DNA from: Burkholderiales bacterium GJ-E10
Lineage (GTDB): Bacteria > Pseudomonadota > Gammaproteobacteria > Burkholderiales > Burkholderiaceae_F
NCBI GenBank assembly: GCA_000828975.1
Contig: AP014683.1
Location: 1,069,520-1,133,519, forward strand
Reading direction: 5' to 3'
Length of the DNA stretch: 64,000 nt
Both the position numbers and the translations under genes were made by a program. A model generated the notes under the pieces. That model had not been told where the DNA came from, searched no databases, and saw nothing but the letters and a program-made list of their open reading frames with translations. Positions 49,052-58,567 of this stretch are shown piece after piece (within the stretch, counting starts at the first letter, position 1; every line of letters begins with the position of its first letter).

Positions 49052-52000
49052 ATGGCGGCGGAAACCGCGACAGCAGCAGAACCGTTGCACGGTCTGACCG
49101 AGGCCGAGGTCGCGGCGCGCATCGCCCGCGGCGAAGTCAATCGCGCTGCGACCCCGACCAGCCGCACCGCCTGGGCAATCGTGCGCTCGAATGTGTTGAC
49201 CCGGTTCAACGCGATCCTCGGCACCCTGTTCGTCGTGATCGTGCTGACCGGGCCCTGGCAGGATGCGCTCTTCGGCGGCGTGTTCGTCCTCAATACCCTG
49301 ATCGGCGTGGTCCAGGAATTGCGGGCGAAACGCGCATTGGACCGCTTGGCGCTGGTCAGCCAGCCGAAGGCCCGCGTCCTGCGCGCCGACCGGCTCCTCG
49401 ACGTCGCAGCCGCGGGAATCGTGGTCGACGACATCCTCGAACTCGGTTCGGGCGATCAGGTGGTGGTCGACGGAGTGATCCTCGCGGCCGTCGGATTCGA
49501 AGTCGACGAATCGATGCTTACCGGCGAATCGGCGCCGGTGCCCAAGCAGGCCGGCGATGAAGTCTGGTCGGGCAGCTTCGTCGTCGCCGGCACCGGGCGC
49601 TGCCGCGTCACCCGGGTCGGGGCCGCCGCGTATGGGCAGCGTCTCGCCGGCGATGCCAGACGATTCCGCGTGGCGCGTTCGGAGTTGCGCGCGGGGATCA
49701 ACCGGATCCTGCGGTACGTGACCTGGGCGATCGTGCCAACCGCCGCGCTGCTCTTTGCCGGTCAGGCGGCCATTCCGGTGCCGCTGGCCGATGCCTTGCT
49801 CTATTCTGCCGCCGGCGTGGTCGCGATGGTGCCGGAGGGCCTGATCCTGCTGACCAGTATCGCCCTGGCGTTGGCGGCGTTGCGGCTCTCGCGCCGGCGC
49901 GTGCTGGTGCAGGACCTCCCGGCGACCGAAACCCTGGCCCGCGTCGACGTGATCTGCCTCGACAAGACCGGCACGCTGACCGAACGCGAGCCGCGATTCG
50001 AGGCGCTCGAGATGTTGCACCCGCACCCGGACGCGCTCCATGCGCTCGCCGGGCTCGTCGCCGCGGAACCCAAACCCAATGCGACCTTGCGGGCGATCGA
50101 GGCGGCTTGTCGGACGGAGCGCCATCCCGTCGCCGCGGCCGTCGTGCCATTCTCGTCGGCACGCAAGTGGAGCGGCGCGACGTTCGACGGGCTCGGCACC
50201 TGGGTCCTGGGTGCGCCCGAGGTGGTGCTGGCCGCGGTTCCGGACGGCGACACGGTACGGCAGCGCGCCGACGACCTCGCGCGGGGCGGACGTCGCGTCG
50301 TGCTGCTGGCGCAGACCACCGAGGCGCTTGCGGCCGAGGGCCTCCCTGCCGGGATCGTGCCCACGGCCCTGGTGTTGCTCACCGAGCAGGTGCGCGGGGA
50401 TGCCGCGGAGACCTTGCGGTTCTTCTATTCCCAGGGGGTCGCGATCAAGTTGCTGTCGGGCGACCATCCCGCGACCGTCGGCCGGATCGCATCGCAGCTC
50501 GGGATCGGCGGGGACGCCGTCGACGCGCAGGATCTGCCGCAGGATGCGGGCGCGCTCGCGGCGCTGGTGGAAACCCAGGCGGTCTTCGGTCGCCTGTCGC
50601 CTCGGCACAAGCAAGGGCTGATCGCCGCGTTGCAGGCCCGCGGGCATGTGGTGGCGATGGTGGGGGACGGCGTGAACGACGTGCTCGCGCTCCGCGATGC
50701 CGACATCGGCATCGCGATGGGGGCGGGCGCCGGTGCAAGCCGCGCCATCGCCCATCTGGTCCTCCTCGACAACCAGTTCGCGCGGCTGCCCTCGGTCATC
50801 GCCGAAGGGCGGCGGGTGATCGGGAACGTCGAGCGCCTGGCGGCGCTGTTTCTCACCAAGACGGTCTACGCCATGTTGCTCGCGCTCGCCGTCGGCGTGG
50901 CCGACGTCACGTTTCCGTTCCTGCCGCGGCATCTGACGCTGGTCGGCTCGCTGACCATCGGGATCCCCGCGTTCTTCCTCTCGCTCGAGCATCGCGCCGA
51001 GCGGGCCCGCGCCGGCTTCGTCGGGCGGGTTCTGCGTTTTACGTTGCCGGCGGGGGTCATCGTCGCGGGAGCGACTTTCGCGGCGTATGCCCTCATTCCC
51101 GGCGGGTCGCGCGGCGGCCTCGCCGAAGCCCGCACGGCGGCGACCGTGACGCTGTTTGCCGTGGCGACCGCGGTTCTCTTCCAGGTGGCGCGCCCGGTCA
51201 GCCTGGGGCGGCGGGTCTTGTTCGGTGGGACGATCGGCGCGTTCCTCATCGCGGCGGGCGTGCCGCCGCTGCGGGAGTTCTTCGCGTTGCATTCGCTGCC
51301 CGTCGCCACCTGGCTCGCCGCGGCGGGAATCGCCGCCGCCGCCGCCGGCGCACTGCGCTGGAGCGCGGCGGTTGCCGCCACGGTGCGCCCCGCAGCGGTG
51401 ACGAACCGACCGGTATCGCGCGAGGAGGTTCTGAACTGGCTGCTCGGGCCGGAGAGCCCGAAGTGGTTTCTCCTGACCGCCGCAGCCCTGGTGGTCGGGG
51501 GCGCCTGGCTGTTTTTCGGTGTGCTGGGGAAGATCCTCCATCAGGATCCGCTGGTTGCCGTCGATGCCCACGCCCATCTCCTGTTGCAGTCACTGCGCAC
51601 GTCCGCCGGAGACCACCTGATGATCGCGGTCAGCGAACTCGGCGATGCCCAGGTGCTGTTGCCGGTGTTGCTCGCGGCCCTGGCATGGTTTCTCGTGCAC
51701 CGCCTCTGGCTGACGGCAGGCTACTGGCTGGTGGCGGTCGGCGTCGCGGAACTGCTCAGCGAGATGCTCAAACTCGCGCTGCAACGGCAACACCCGGGCG
51801 CCTTGCCGCCGGGCCTCGAGCCGCTTTCGTTTCCGAGCGGCGACACCACCATGAGCACCGTCGTCTACGGCTTTCTGGCATTCCTGTTGTGGCGCGCGGA
51901 ACCGCCCGCGTTCCGCCGGATCACGGTGGTCCTCGCCGGGATCCTGGTCGGCGCCATCGCCTTGTCGCGGCTGGTTCTCGGCGCCAATTGGCCATCGGAC

Positions 52001-52204
52001 GTACTGGGCGGCGTGGGCTTCAGTGTCGCGTGGTTGGCCGCACTGGCGGTGGCGTACGAATACCAGTGCCGGGAGCGGTTTTCGTACGTCGGACTGGCGT
52101 CGGCGGTGCTCGCGACTCTCGCGGTCGCCGCGGCGCTGCACATCATGACGGGCCATTCGTTCGATACGGTATTCTCCGCGCCCGACGGCTCGATAAACCA
52201 ATGA
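49052..52204 (+). CDS. P-type ATPase fused to a catalytically degenerate PAP2-like domain
   Basis: 1,050 residues in two parts. Residues about 1-780 form a complete P-type ATPase: TGES (157-160), phosphorylated Asp304 in DKTGTLT, GDGVND (538-543), and MVPEGLILLTS in M4 (Pro261). This M4 and the later FPFLPRHLTLVGSLTIGIPAFFLSLEHR resemble CtpE-type, possibly calcium, pumps; there is no N-terminal heavy-metal domain. Residues about 830-1035 are a membrane-embedded PAP2-type phosphatase fold whose signature is altered: K-x6-HP (907-915) for K-x6-RP, PSGD (928-931) for PSGH, and SR-x5-NWPSD (972-983) where His is expected at Asn979. Strong Shine-Dalgarno GGGAAGGGG precedes ATG 49052. Confidence 0.9.
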   Translation: MAAETATAAEPLHGLTEAEVAARIARGEVNRAATPTSRTAWAIVRSNVLTRFNAILGTLFVVIVLTGPWQDALFGGVFVLNTLIGVVQELRAKRALDRLALVSQPKARVLRADRLLDVAAAGIVVDDILELGSGDQVVVDGVILAAVGFEVDESMLTGESAPVPKQAGDEVWSGSFVVAGTGRCRVTRVGAAAYGQRLAGDARRFRVARSELRAGINRILRYVTWAIVPTAALLFAGQAAIPVPLADALLYSAAGVVAMVPEGLILLTSIALALAALRLSRRRVLVQDLPATETLARVDVICLDKTGTLTEREPRFEALEMLHPHPDALHALAGLVAAEPKPNATLRAIEAACRTERHPVAAAVVPFSSARKWSGATFDGLGTWVLGAPEVVLAAVPDGDTVRQRADDLARGGRRVVLLAQTTEALAAEGLPAGIVPTALVLLTEQVRGDAAETLRFFYSQGVAIKLLSGDHPATVGRIASQLGIGGDAVDAQDLPQDAGALAALVETQAVFGRLSPRHKQGLIAALQARGHVVAMVGDGVNDVLALRDADIGIAMGAGAGASRAIAHLVLLDNQFARLPSVIAEGRRVIGNVERLAALFLTKTVYAMLLALAVGVADVTFPFLPRHLTLVGSLTIGIPAFFLSLEHRAERARAGFVGRVLRFTLPAGVIVAGATFAAYALIPGGSRGGLAEARTAATVTLFAVATAVLFQVARPVSLGRRVLFGGTIGAFLIAAGVPPLREFFALHSLPVATWLAAAGIAAAAAGALRWSAAVAATVRPAAVTNRPVSREEVLNWLLGPESPKWFLLTAAALVVGGAWLFFGVLGKILHQDPLVAVDAHAHLLLQSLRTSAGDHLMIAVSELGDAQVLLPVLLAALAWFLVHRLWLTAGYWLVAVGVAELLSEMLKLALQRQHPGALPPGLEPLSFPSGDTTMSTVVYGFLAFLLWRAEPPAFRRITVVLAGILVGAIALSRLVLGANWPSDVLGGVGFSVAWLAALAVAYEYQCRERFSYVGLASAVLATLAVAAALHIMTGHSFDTVFSAPDGSINQ

Positions 52205-52242
52205 TCCGGCGCCTGCGCCGGCGTTTCTACGGGAAGGGAAAG

Positions 52243-52647
52243 ATGATTCGGCGATCCGTATGGACCACGATGGCGGTGGCGATCTCGGCAGTCCTCGTCT
52301 CCGCGTGCGGGAAACCCACCGATCGGTACCTCGGCACGTGGCAGGATGTCCGGAATCCGGCCCGCACGCTGGTGATCCAGGAAAACGGCCAGGAATTCCT
52401 GGCGAAGGACGTCGACGATACGCCGTCCGCGTTTGCCTGCAAGGATCTCGGACGGAATCTCTTCTCCGGTCACATCCAGCAGTGCCCGGATCATCGCGTA
52501 TCGACGGTCGTCCTCAAAGCCGATGGCGATATCCTGAAGAACGTCGAACCGCTGCCGCTCGGGCTGGGGATCTCGACCATCGTGATCGATGCGTCCAGCG
52601 GGCAGTTGATCGCCGGATCGAGCCGCTACAAGCGCGTGGGGTATTGA
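52243..52647 (+). CDS. Small lipoprotein of unknown function
   Basis: 134 residues. ATG 52243 is chosen over in-frame ATG 52201 because of the strong GGGAAGGGAAAG just before it. The signal peptide ends in lipobox VSAC. The mature part (GKPTDRYLGTWQDVRNPARTLVIQENGQEFL and onward) looks like a small beta-barrel or lipocalin-like fold with two cysteines (ACKD, QQCPD) that could form a disulphide. It is 38 bp behind the ATPase gene and probably in the same operon. No family recognised. Confidence 0.75.
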   Translation: MIRRSVWTTMAVAISAVLVSACGKPTDRYLGTWQDVRNPARTLVIQENGQEFLAKDVDDTPSAFACKDLGRNLFSGHIQQCPDHRVSTVVLKADGDILKNVEPLPLGLGISTIVIDASSGQLIAGSSRYKRVGY

Positions 52648-52705
52648 GCGCAGCTCCGTGCGCCCGCGGGCGGTCTTGCGATGGTGCAGACCGCCCGCGG
52701 AAGGC

Positions 52706-53980
52706 TCAGTTCGCGACGTTGATGTCGATATGCGCCTGGGTCGACGAGTCGAGCACGCCGTTGGTCGCGCTGGTGATCACGGTGTTGTTCTTGGTTCCGA
52801 CCGGCGACGTCTTGTCCAGCGAGAAGGTGATGCGCCAGGTTCCGTCTTTCGTCACCGTCGAGGGAAGCGTGACGTTCTTCATGTTCCAGACGAAGCCGTA
52901 GGTGAAACTGCCGGATACGGTCACCTCGCCGGCGAGATAGCCGGGTCCGTCGCCCTGCCACAGCGTCTGGTCGTAGAGCACGTACACCGAGGTGCCGCTC
53001 GAATCCAGTTTTTCGATCTTCAGGTGCGCGTTGGTCGCGAACACGAATGCGGTCGTGCTGTCGTAGGTCGTTCCATCCGTTCCCTGGACCTCGTTGAGCT
53101 GGGTGCCATAGAGCGACTGCATCGTATAGGCCTTCATCGGCGTCGTCAGGGTCTTGGATAGCGCGATCTCCACGCGGATGACCGAGGTCGAGGTCAGTTT
53201 CTGGCTGGTGAGGTTGTCGCCCCAGGTCGCGACGACGTCCTGTTGCGCGGAGGCACCGTTCTCCCATTGCGCCTGCCAGGTGCTCGCCGTGCCCTGCTCG
53301 TAGTACGAAACCCCGTTGAGGCTGTAGATGTCGGCGCTGTCGAGGTAGGGCAGGGTCGTCACGGTGGTCGGCAGGATCCCGGTGAGGGGACGCAGGCCGG
53401 TGTTGTAGTCGACGGTGGCGACGTCCGCGGTCCAGGTACCGGTGATGGGCAGTTCGGTGGTGCCGTAGCCGTCGGCGAAGATGAGCGGCGACGACAGGTT
53501 GTTGCCGAAGCCGGTGTCGCCCGTCGTGGGCGGCGGGCCGACCGGGGTGATGCTCACCTCGGCGGTCGGCGTTTCGCCGGTGGCATTCTTCGCGCTGACC
53601 ACCCAGTAGGTCGGGACCGAGGTCAACTCGGCGTTATCGATGAAGGTGTAGGTGCTCTGGCCGGTCACCGCGGGAATCGACGTCACCTGATTGGTGGGGG
53701 AGTACGTCGTCCCGGCCGTGGTGCTGCGGTAGATTACATAGCTGGTCGGCGCGGCGCCGTTGGCCGGCGGGGCCCAGCTGAGGGTGGCGGACAAGGTCTC
53801 CCCCTGGGTCGGGACGACCGTGAAGGCGGTGGGGATGCCGGGCAGGTCGAGCGAGGAGAACAGGGTGTCGCTTCCGCCGCCGCATCCCGAAACGATCCAG
53901 GAAAAGAGGGTCGCGACCAGGATGCTGGCCAGGAATGTCCATCGAATGCCGCGTTGCGTGGCGGTGCGGGGAGCGCTCAT
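52706..53980 (-). CDS. Fibronectin type III lipoprotein
   Basis: 424 residues from ATG 53980, fixed by a near-perfect AAGGAGGTG upstream; the frame runs on to 54040 without merit. The lipobox is VSGC with GGGS after it. An Fn3-like domain spans about 50-150 (LSWAPPANGAAPTSYVIYRST and YTFIDNAELTSVPTYWVVSAKNATGET). A long Thr/Ser-rich beta region follows with no family I recognise. Likely on the outer membrane or cell surface. It converges with the ATPase operon and is divergent from the GGDEF-EAL gene. Confidence 0.8.
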   Translation of the reverse strand: MSAPRTATQRGIRWTFLASILVATLFSWIVSGCGGGSDTLFSSLDLPGIPTAFTVVPTQGETLSATLSWAPPANGAAPTSYVIYRSTTAGTTYSPTNQVTSIPAVTGQSTYTFIDNAELTSVPTYWVVSAKNATGETPTAEVSITPVGPPPTTGDTGFGNNLSSPLIFADGYGTTELPITGTWTADVATVDYNTGLRPLTGILPTTVTTLPYLDSADIYSLNGVSYYEQGTASTWQAQWENGASAQQDVVATWGDNLTSQKLTSTSVIRVEIALSKTLTTPMKAYTMQSLYGTQLNEVQGTDGTTYDSTTAFVFATNAHLKIEKLDSSGTSVYVLYDQTLWQGDGPGYLAGEVTVSGSFTYGFVWNMKNVTLPSTVTKDGTWRITFSLDKTSPVGTKNNTVITSATNGVLDSSTQAHIDINVAN

Positions 53981-54173
53981 CGCACACCTCCTTGAGTCGG
54001 GATGAAATGTCGGGTACCGATCGCATCGGTGCCGAAACAACGTCAGTCTGTTGGAAGGCGGGCCGTTTGGCAGCCCTTGCGGTTGCGCCCCATCAACCAG
54101 GAAGACACAAATAATTTCGGGGCCGGAGGGAAGGGTGGGAAAACCCGGTCTCGGGGTGGGCCTTTTTCGTGGT

Positions 54174-54201
54174 TTGTCCAGCCGGTCGGCGGACTTATAC
54201 T
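54174..54201 (+). promoter_or_regulatory. Likely sigma-70 promoter of the GGDEF-EAL gene
   Basis: TTGTCC (54174-54179), a 16-bp spacer, and TATACT (54196-54201) form a good promoter 16 bp before ATG 54217 and 37 bp before ATG 54238. With the RNA start expected near 54208, the second ATG leaves a normal leader. The upstream part of the gap shows no c-di-GMP riboswitch-like fold that I can see. Confidence 0.6.
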
Positions 54202-54216
54202 TTCCGGTAATCCCGA

Positions 54217-56484
54217 ATGGAGCCCCGGCTGGGTGCGATGAACGGAAATTTCCTGACGTCTCATGTCGACTACGCGGACCTGTCGAATGTCGAACAGAGC
54301 CAGCTGCTGAACCTCCTGCAGGAGATCCTGGTCCTGGTTGCGCAGGGGGCCGATGACCTCGACATCACCAACCAGATTTGCCGGCTTGCCGAGGGGCTGC
54401 TGCCCAATTCCGTGGCGTCGGTGATGATCCTGGACGACGACCAGGAGTTCCTGAACGTTTATGCGGCTCCCAGGCTGCCTCCGGACGCGGTGCAGCGCCT
54501 CAGCCGGTTGAAGCCGGGGCCGGGCGCCGGGTCCTGCGGCAACGCCGTCTACCGGCGCGAAGCCCAGTTCGTGCGCGATACCCTGACCGACGGCCGCTGG
54601 TGCGATCTGCGCCAGGTGGCGTACGACTTCGACGTGCGGGCCTGCTGGTCGATGCCGATCCTGTCCGGCAAGGCGTCGGGCAAGGAGCGGGTGATCGGAA
54701 CCTTTGCCTTGTCGAGTTTCGAGCATCGCCTGCCGACGTCGTTTCATCGCATCCTGCTCAGCATCGCGTCGTCGATCACGGGGATCGTCCTGCAGCGCAA
54801 GGATCACGAAACGGCGCTGCGGATCGCGGCGATCGCATTCGAATCGCAGGACGGGGTGATCGTCACCGATGCGCAGGCGCGGATCCTGCGCGTGAATCGC
54901 GCGTTCACCGAGATCACGGGCTATTCGGCGGAGGAAGTCGTCGGCAAGAAACCCGATCTGCTGCACTCCGGGCAGCAGGGCGCGGCGTTTTACGCCGCGA
55001 TGTGGGAGAGCATCCTCGAAACCGGGCACTGGTCGGGAGAGGTCTGGAACCGCCGCAAGGACGGCGAAATCTACCCTGAGCACCTGACGATCACCGCGGT
55101 CCGGGACGGCAATGGCAACATCACGAATTACGTCGGCTCGATGCTGGATATCACGGACCGGAAACGGTTCGAGGAAAAGATCCACGAGATGGCCTATTTC
55201 GATCAGGTCACCGGGCTTCCCAACCGCCGGCTGTTTCTGGACCGGCTGGAGCAGGACATCGGCCGGGTTGCGCGCAACGGATCCTCGCTGGCCCTGGTGT
55301 ACATCGACCTCGACCGATTCAAGGAGGTCAACGACACGCTCGGACACAACAAGGGCGACATCCTGCTGGTCGATGCGGCGCGGCGCATCCGGCAGCGCGT
55401 CCGCAGCGCGGATACGGTGGCGCGGGTCGGCGGCGACGAGTTCGCGATCATCGTGCTCGATTTCACCGACACCACCGAGATCGACCGGATCGTGGGCGAC
55501 GTCCTGCGCGACATGCAGGTTCCGTTTGCGCTGGGGGACTCGGAATTCGGCCACGTCTCCTGCAGCGCCGGAATCGCGCTGTATCCCCAGGATGCCGGAA
55601 GCATCGAAGAACTCTTCAAGCATGCCGACCAGGCGATGTACGCGGCGAAAAAGCGCGGGCGCAGCCAGTTCAGCTACTTCACTGCGCTGATGGACCAGGA
55701 GGCCCGCGAGCGGCGCGAACTCACCAACGATCTGCGCCATGCGCTGAGCGTCGGCCAGATGAAACTCCACTACCAGCCGATCGTCGATCTCGCGACCGGC
55801 GGGATCGTCAAGGCCGAGGCGCTGCTGCGCTGGGACCACCCCAAGCGCGGACCGTTGAGCCCGGCGGTCTTCATTCCCCTGGCCGAGGAGTCGGGAATCA
55901 TCCACGATCTGGGCAACTGGGTCTGCCTGCAGGCGGTTTCTTCCGTCGTCGTGTGGCACGCGCGCTGCGGGCGGGAGGTGCAGGTGAGCGTCAACCGCTC
56001 GCCGGTGGAGTTCGATCGCAAGGAGTTTCGCTGGGTGGACGTGCTGGCGAGCGTCGGCCTGTCCGGAAAGTCGCTGGTGATGGAGATCACCGAGGGCCTG
56101 CTCCTGGCGGATTCGGAGCACGTCCGCGAGCAGTTGCTCGCGTGCCGCCAGAACGGCATCGAGGTCGCACTCGACGATTTCGGAACCGGTTTCTCGTCGC
56201 TCGCCTATCTCAAGCAGTTCGATATCGACTACCTGAAGATCGACCGCTCCTTCATCGCCAATCTCGATGTCGGCGGCAGCAGCAGCGCCCTGGTGGAGGC
56301 GATCATCGTGATGGCGCACAAGCTCGACATCAAGACGATTGCGGAGGGCGTCGAGACGCGCGCCCAGCACGATCTGCTGTGCACGCTCGGCTGCGACTAC
56401 GCGCAGGGGTATCTCTACTCCCCGCCGATTCCGATGTCGGAGTTCGAGGCGCTGCTGATGGCCGACGCCCGTTTCCCGCGCTGA
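54217..56484 (+). CDS. GAF-PAS-GGDEF-EAL c-di-GMP protein
   Basis: 755 residues, no membrane helix, so cytosolic. Order: GAF (about 25-185), PAS with PAC (about 200-315), diguanylate cyclase (320-480) and phosphodiesterase (495-745). GGDEF is intact (405-409), and an inhibitory I-site RSAD (396-399) stands the standard five residues before it. EAL is intact (534-536, KAEALLRW) with DDFGTG and the loop 6 region [11 protein letters not shown]. Both activities are possible; sensory input probably chooses. ATG 54238 is the better-placed start given the promoter. Confidence 0.95.
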   Translation: MEPRLGAMNGNFLTSHVDYADLSNVEQSQLLNLLQEILVLVAQGADDLDITNQICRLAEGLLPNSVASVMILDDDQEFLNVYAAPRLPPDAVQRLSRLKPGPGAGSCGNAVYRREAQFVRDTLTDGRWCDLRQVAYDFDVRACWSMPILSGKASGKERVIGTFALSSFEHRLPTSFHRILLSIASSITGIVLQRKDHETALRIAAIAFESQDGVIVTDAQARILRVNRAFTEITGYSAEEVVGKKPDLLHSGQQGAAFYAAMWESILETGHWSGEVWNRRKDGEIYPEHLTITAVRDGNGNITNYVGSMLDITDRKRFEEKIHEMAYFDQVTGLPNRRLFLDRLEQDIGRVARNGSSLALVYIDLDRFKEVNDTLGHNKGDILLVDAARRIRQRVRSADTVARVGGDEFAIIVLDFTDTTEIDRIVGDVLRDMQVPFALGDSEFGHVSCSAGIALYPQDAGSIEELFKHADQAMYAAKKRGRSQFSYFTALMDQEARERRELTNDLRHALSVGQMKLHYQPIVDLATGGIVKAEALLRWDHPKRGPLSPAVFIPLAEESGIIHDLGNWVCLQAVSSVVVWHARCGREVQVSVNRSPVEFDRKEFRWVDVLASVGLSGKSLVMEITEGLLLADSEHVREQLLACRQNGIEVALDDFGTGFSSLAYLKQFDIDYLKIDRSFIANLDVGGSSSALVEAIIVMAHKLDIKTIAEGVETRAQHDLLCTLGCDYAQGYLYSPPIPMSEFEALLMADARFPR

Positions 56485-56488
56485 GGCG

Positions 56489-56983
56489 ATGGTGCAGAAC
56501 AAGGCCGTTCTTGCCGGCGGATGCTTCTGGGGAATGCAGGATCTCTTCCGCAAGCTGCCGGGCGTGGTGTCGACGCGGGTGGGATACACCGGCGGCGACG
56601 TGCCCGACGCCACCTATCGCAACCATGGCACGCACGCCGAGGCGATCGAGATCGTCTTCGACCCGCAGCAGGTCGATTTCCGGCGCCTGCTTGCGTTCTT
56701 TTTCCGGATCCACGACCCCACCACCCGCAACCGCCAGGGCAACGACCTCGGCCCATCCTACCGCTCGGCGATCTTTTACCAGGACGAGGAGCAGCGGGCG
56801 GTGGCGACGGATCTCATCGCACAGATCGATGCATCGGGGCGCTGGCCCGGCAAGGTCGTCACCGAGCTTGCGCCCGCGGGACCGTTCTGGGTCGCGGAGC
56901 CCGAGCATCAGGATTACCTCGAGCGCCATCCCGGCGGCTATACCTGCCACTATTTGCGGCCGCATTGGCAGCTGGAGGATTGA
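56489..56983 (+). CDS. msrA: Peptide methionine sulfoxide reductase MsrA
   Basis: Reduces methionine-S-sulfoxide in proteins. 164 residues. The catalytic Cys12 lies in GGCFWG. Conserved [30 protein letters not shown] and [19 protein letters not shown] follow; the late cysteine in YTCHY is not at the usual resolving site. It is four bases after the GGDEF-EAL stop and three before selO, so the three genes may be cotranscribed. Confidence 0.96.
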   Translation: MVQNKAVLAGGCFWGMQDLFRKLPGVVSTRVGYTGGDVPDATYRNHGTHAEAIEIVFDPQQVDFRRLLAFFFRIHDPTTRNRQGNDLGPSYRSAIFYQDEEQRAVATDLIAQIDASGRWPGKVVTELAPAGPFWVAEPEHQDYLERHPGGYTCHYLRPHWQLED

Positions 56984-56986
56984 TCG

Positions 56987-58519
56987 ATGCGCAACCCCAC
57001 GCCCCGGGCGGAACCCACGGCCTGCGTGCTGCATCCGGTCCAGACCTACCATCGCCTGGGTCCGGAGTTCTACGCAACCACGCCGCCGCAGGGATTGCCC
57101 GCTCCCCGCCTGATGATCTGGAGCGCGGAGGCCGCACGGCTGCTCGGATTGCCCGACCCCGGATCGGATCCGGAACTGCCCGCGCGTTGGGCGGCGCAAT
57201 TCAGCGGCTCGGCCTGGCCGGCCGATTGTCCGCCGCTCTCGACGGTGTATTCCGGCCATCAGTTCGGCGTCTGGGCCGGCCAGCTCGGCGATGGCAGGGC
57301 CCATCTGATCGGGGAGGTTGCGGTCGCCGACCCGGACCAGGGGGCCGGGTACCCCATCTGGGAGGTGCAGATCAAGGGCGCCGGACGAACCCCGTTCTCG
57401 CGCATGGGTGACGGCCGCGCGGTGCTGCGGTCGTCGATCCGGGAGTTTCTCGCCAGCGAGGCGATGCATCACCTCGGGATCCCGACCACCCGTGCGCTGT
57501 GCCTGGTCGCGTCCGATCTGCCGGTCCGGCGCGAATCGATCGAAACCGCGGCGGTCGTGACCCGCCTTGCGCCCAGCTTTCTGCGCTTCGGGCATTTCGA
57601 GCATTTCGCCGACCGCGGCGCGCCCGACGCCTTGGCGCGCCTCGTCGACCATGCCCTCGCGCGCTGCTTCCCGGACGCTGCGGAGCCCGGGGAGCCGGGT
57701 GCGCTGACCCTCCTGCGCGAGACCACGCGGCGCACGGCGCATCTGCTGGCGCAATGGCAGTCCGTGGGGTTCGTGCACGGCGTCATGAACACGGACAACA
57801 TGTCGCTGCTCGGATGGACGCTCGACTATGGTCCCTATGGCTTTCTCAACGCCTACGATCCCCACTACACGCCGAATACCACCGACCGCAATCGCCGCTA
57901 TTGCTGGTACCGCCAGCCATGGATTGCGCAATGGAATCTGAGCGCGCTGGCGCACGCCTTGCTGCCGCTGCTCCCGGACGCCGAGGCGGCGGCCGACGTC
58001 GTCGGCGGCTTTGCAGAAACCTTTGGTGCGGCGCTGCATGCCAATCTGGCCGCCAAGCTCGGGTTGCTTGGCAGCGAAGCGGAAGATCCCGAGCTCATCC
58101 AGGCGTGGCTGGAACTCCTTGCCGCCCAACGGGCCGACTGGACGCTGAGCCATCGCCACCTGGCGCAGGCGGGCGCGGATCCGCAGGCGCGGATCCCCGA
58201 AGTTTTGCAAGCGCTGTTTCCCCAGACGCAGACCGAGCTGGCCGCATGGTTCGGCCAGTATCGCGCCCGCCTGGCGCGGCAGTCCGAAGCGGATGCGGCG
58301 CGCGCGGCGCGGATGAATCGCACCAACCCGCTCTTCGTACTCCGCCACCACCTCCTGCAGCACGCGATCGAGCGCGCGCAGCACGGTGACATGTCGGAAA
58401 CCCGGACCTTGCTCGCGCTTGCACGCCGGCCGTTTGACGACGTACCCCCCGACCGGGAACGGTACGTTGCGCCGCCGCCGGCCGACGCGCCCGCGCCCTG
58501 TCTGTCCTGCTCGTCGTGA
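56987..58519 (+). CDS. selO: Protein adenylyltransferase SelO (YdiU)
   Basis: A pseudokinase-fold enzyme that transfers AMP to Ser/Thr/Tyr, including on redox proteins. 510 residues. Family blocks are FSGHQFG-like YSGHQFGVWAGQLGDGRA, KGAGRTPFSRMGDGRAVLRSSIREFL and GFVHGVMNTDNMSLLG (the active-site Asp/Asn). Bacterial forms use Cys where vertebrate SelO has selenocysteine near the C-terminus; this protein ends CLSCSS. Coupling to msrA fits an oxidative-stress role. Confidence 0.95.
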   Translation: MRNPTPRAEPTACVLHPVQTYHRLGPEFYATTPPQGLPAPRLMIWSAEAARLLGLPDPGSDPELPARWAAQFSGSAWPADCPPLSTVYSGHQFGVWAGQLGDGRAHLIGEVAVADPDQGAGYPIWEVQIKGAGRTPFSRMGDGRAVLRSSIREFLASEAMHHLGIPTTRALCLVASDLPVRRESIETAAVVTRLAPSFLRFGHFEHFADRGAPDALARLVDHALARCFPDAAEPGEPGALTLLRETTRRTAHLLAQWQSVGFVHGVMNTDNMSLLGWTLDYGPYGFLNAYDPHYTPNTTDRNRRYCWYRQPWIAQWNLSALAHALLPLLPDAEAAADVVGGFAETFGAALHANLAAKLGLLGSEAEDPELIQAWLELLAAQRADWTLSHRHLAQAGADPQARIPEVLQALFPQTQTELAAWFGQYRARLARQSEADAARAARMNRTNPLFVLRHHLLQHAIERAQHGDMSETRTLLALARRPFDDVPPDRERYVAPPPADAPAPCLSCSS

Positions 58520-58567
58520 AGGCTTGCCGCGCGGCAGCCCTGCCGGGCCCGCGCGGCGGCAATCTGC

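Noticed and set aside
53981-54216. c-di-GMP riboswitch ahead of the GGDEF-EAL gene
   Set aside because: I looked for the GEMM core and paired stems and did not find them; a plain sigma-70 promoter explains the gap.
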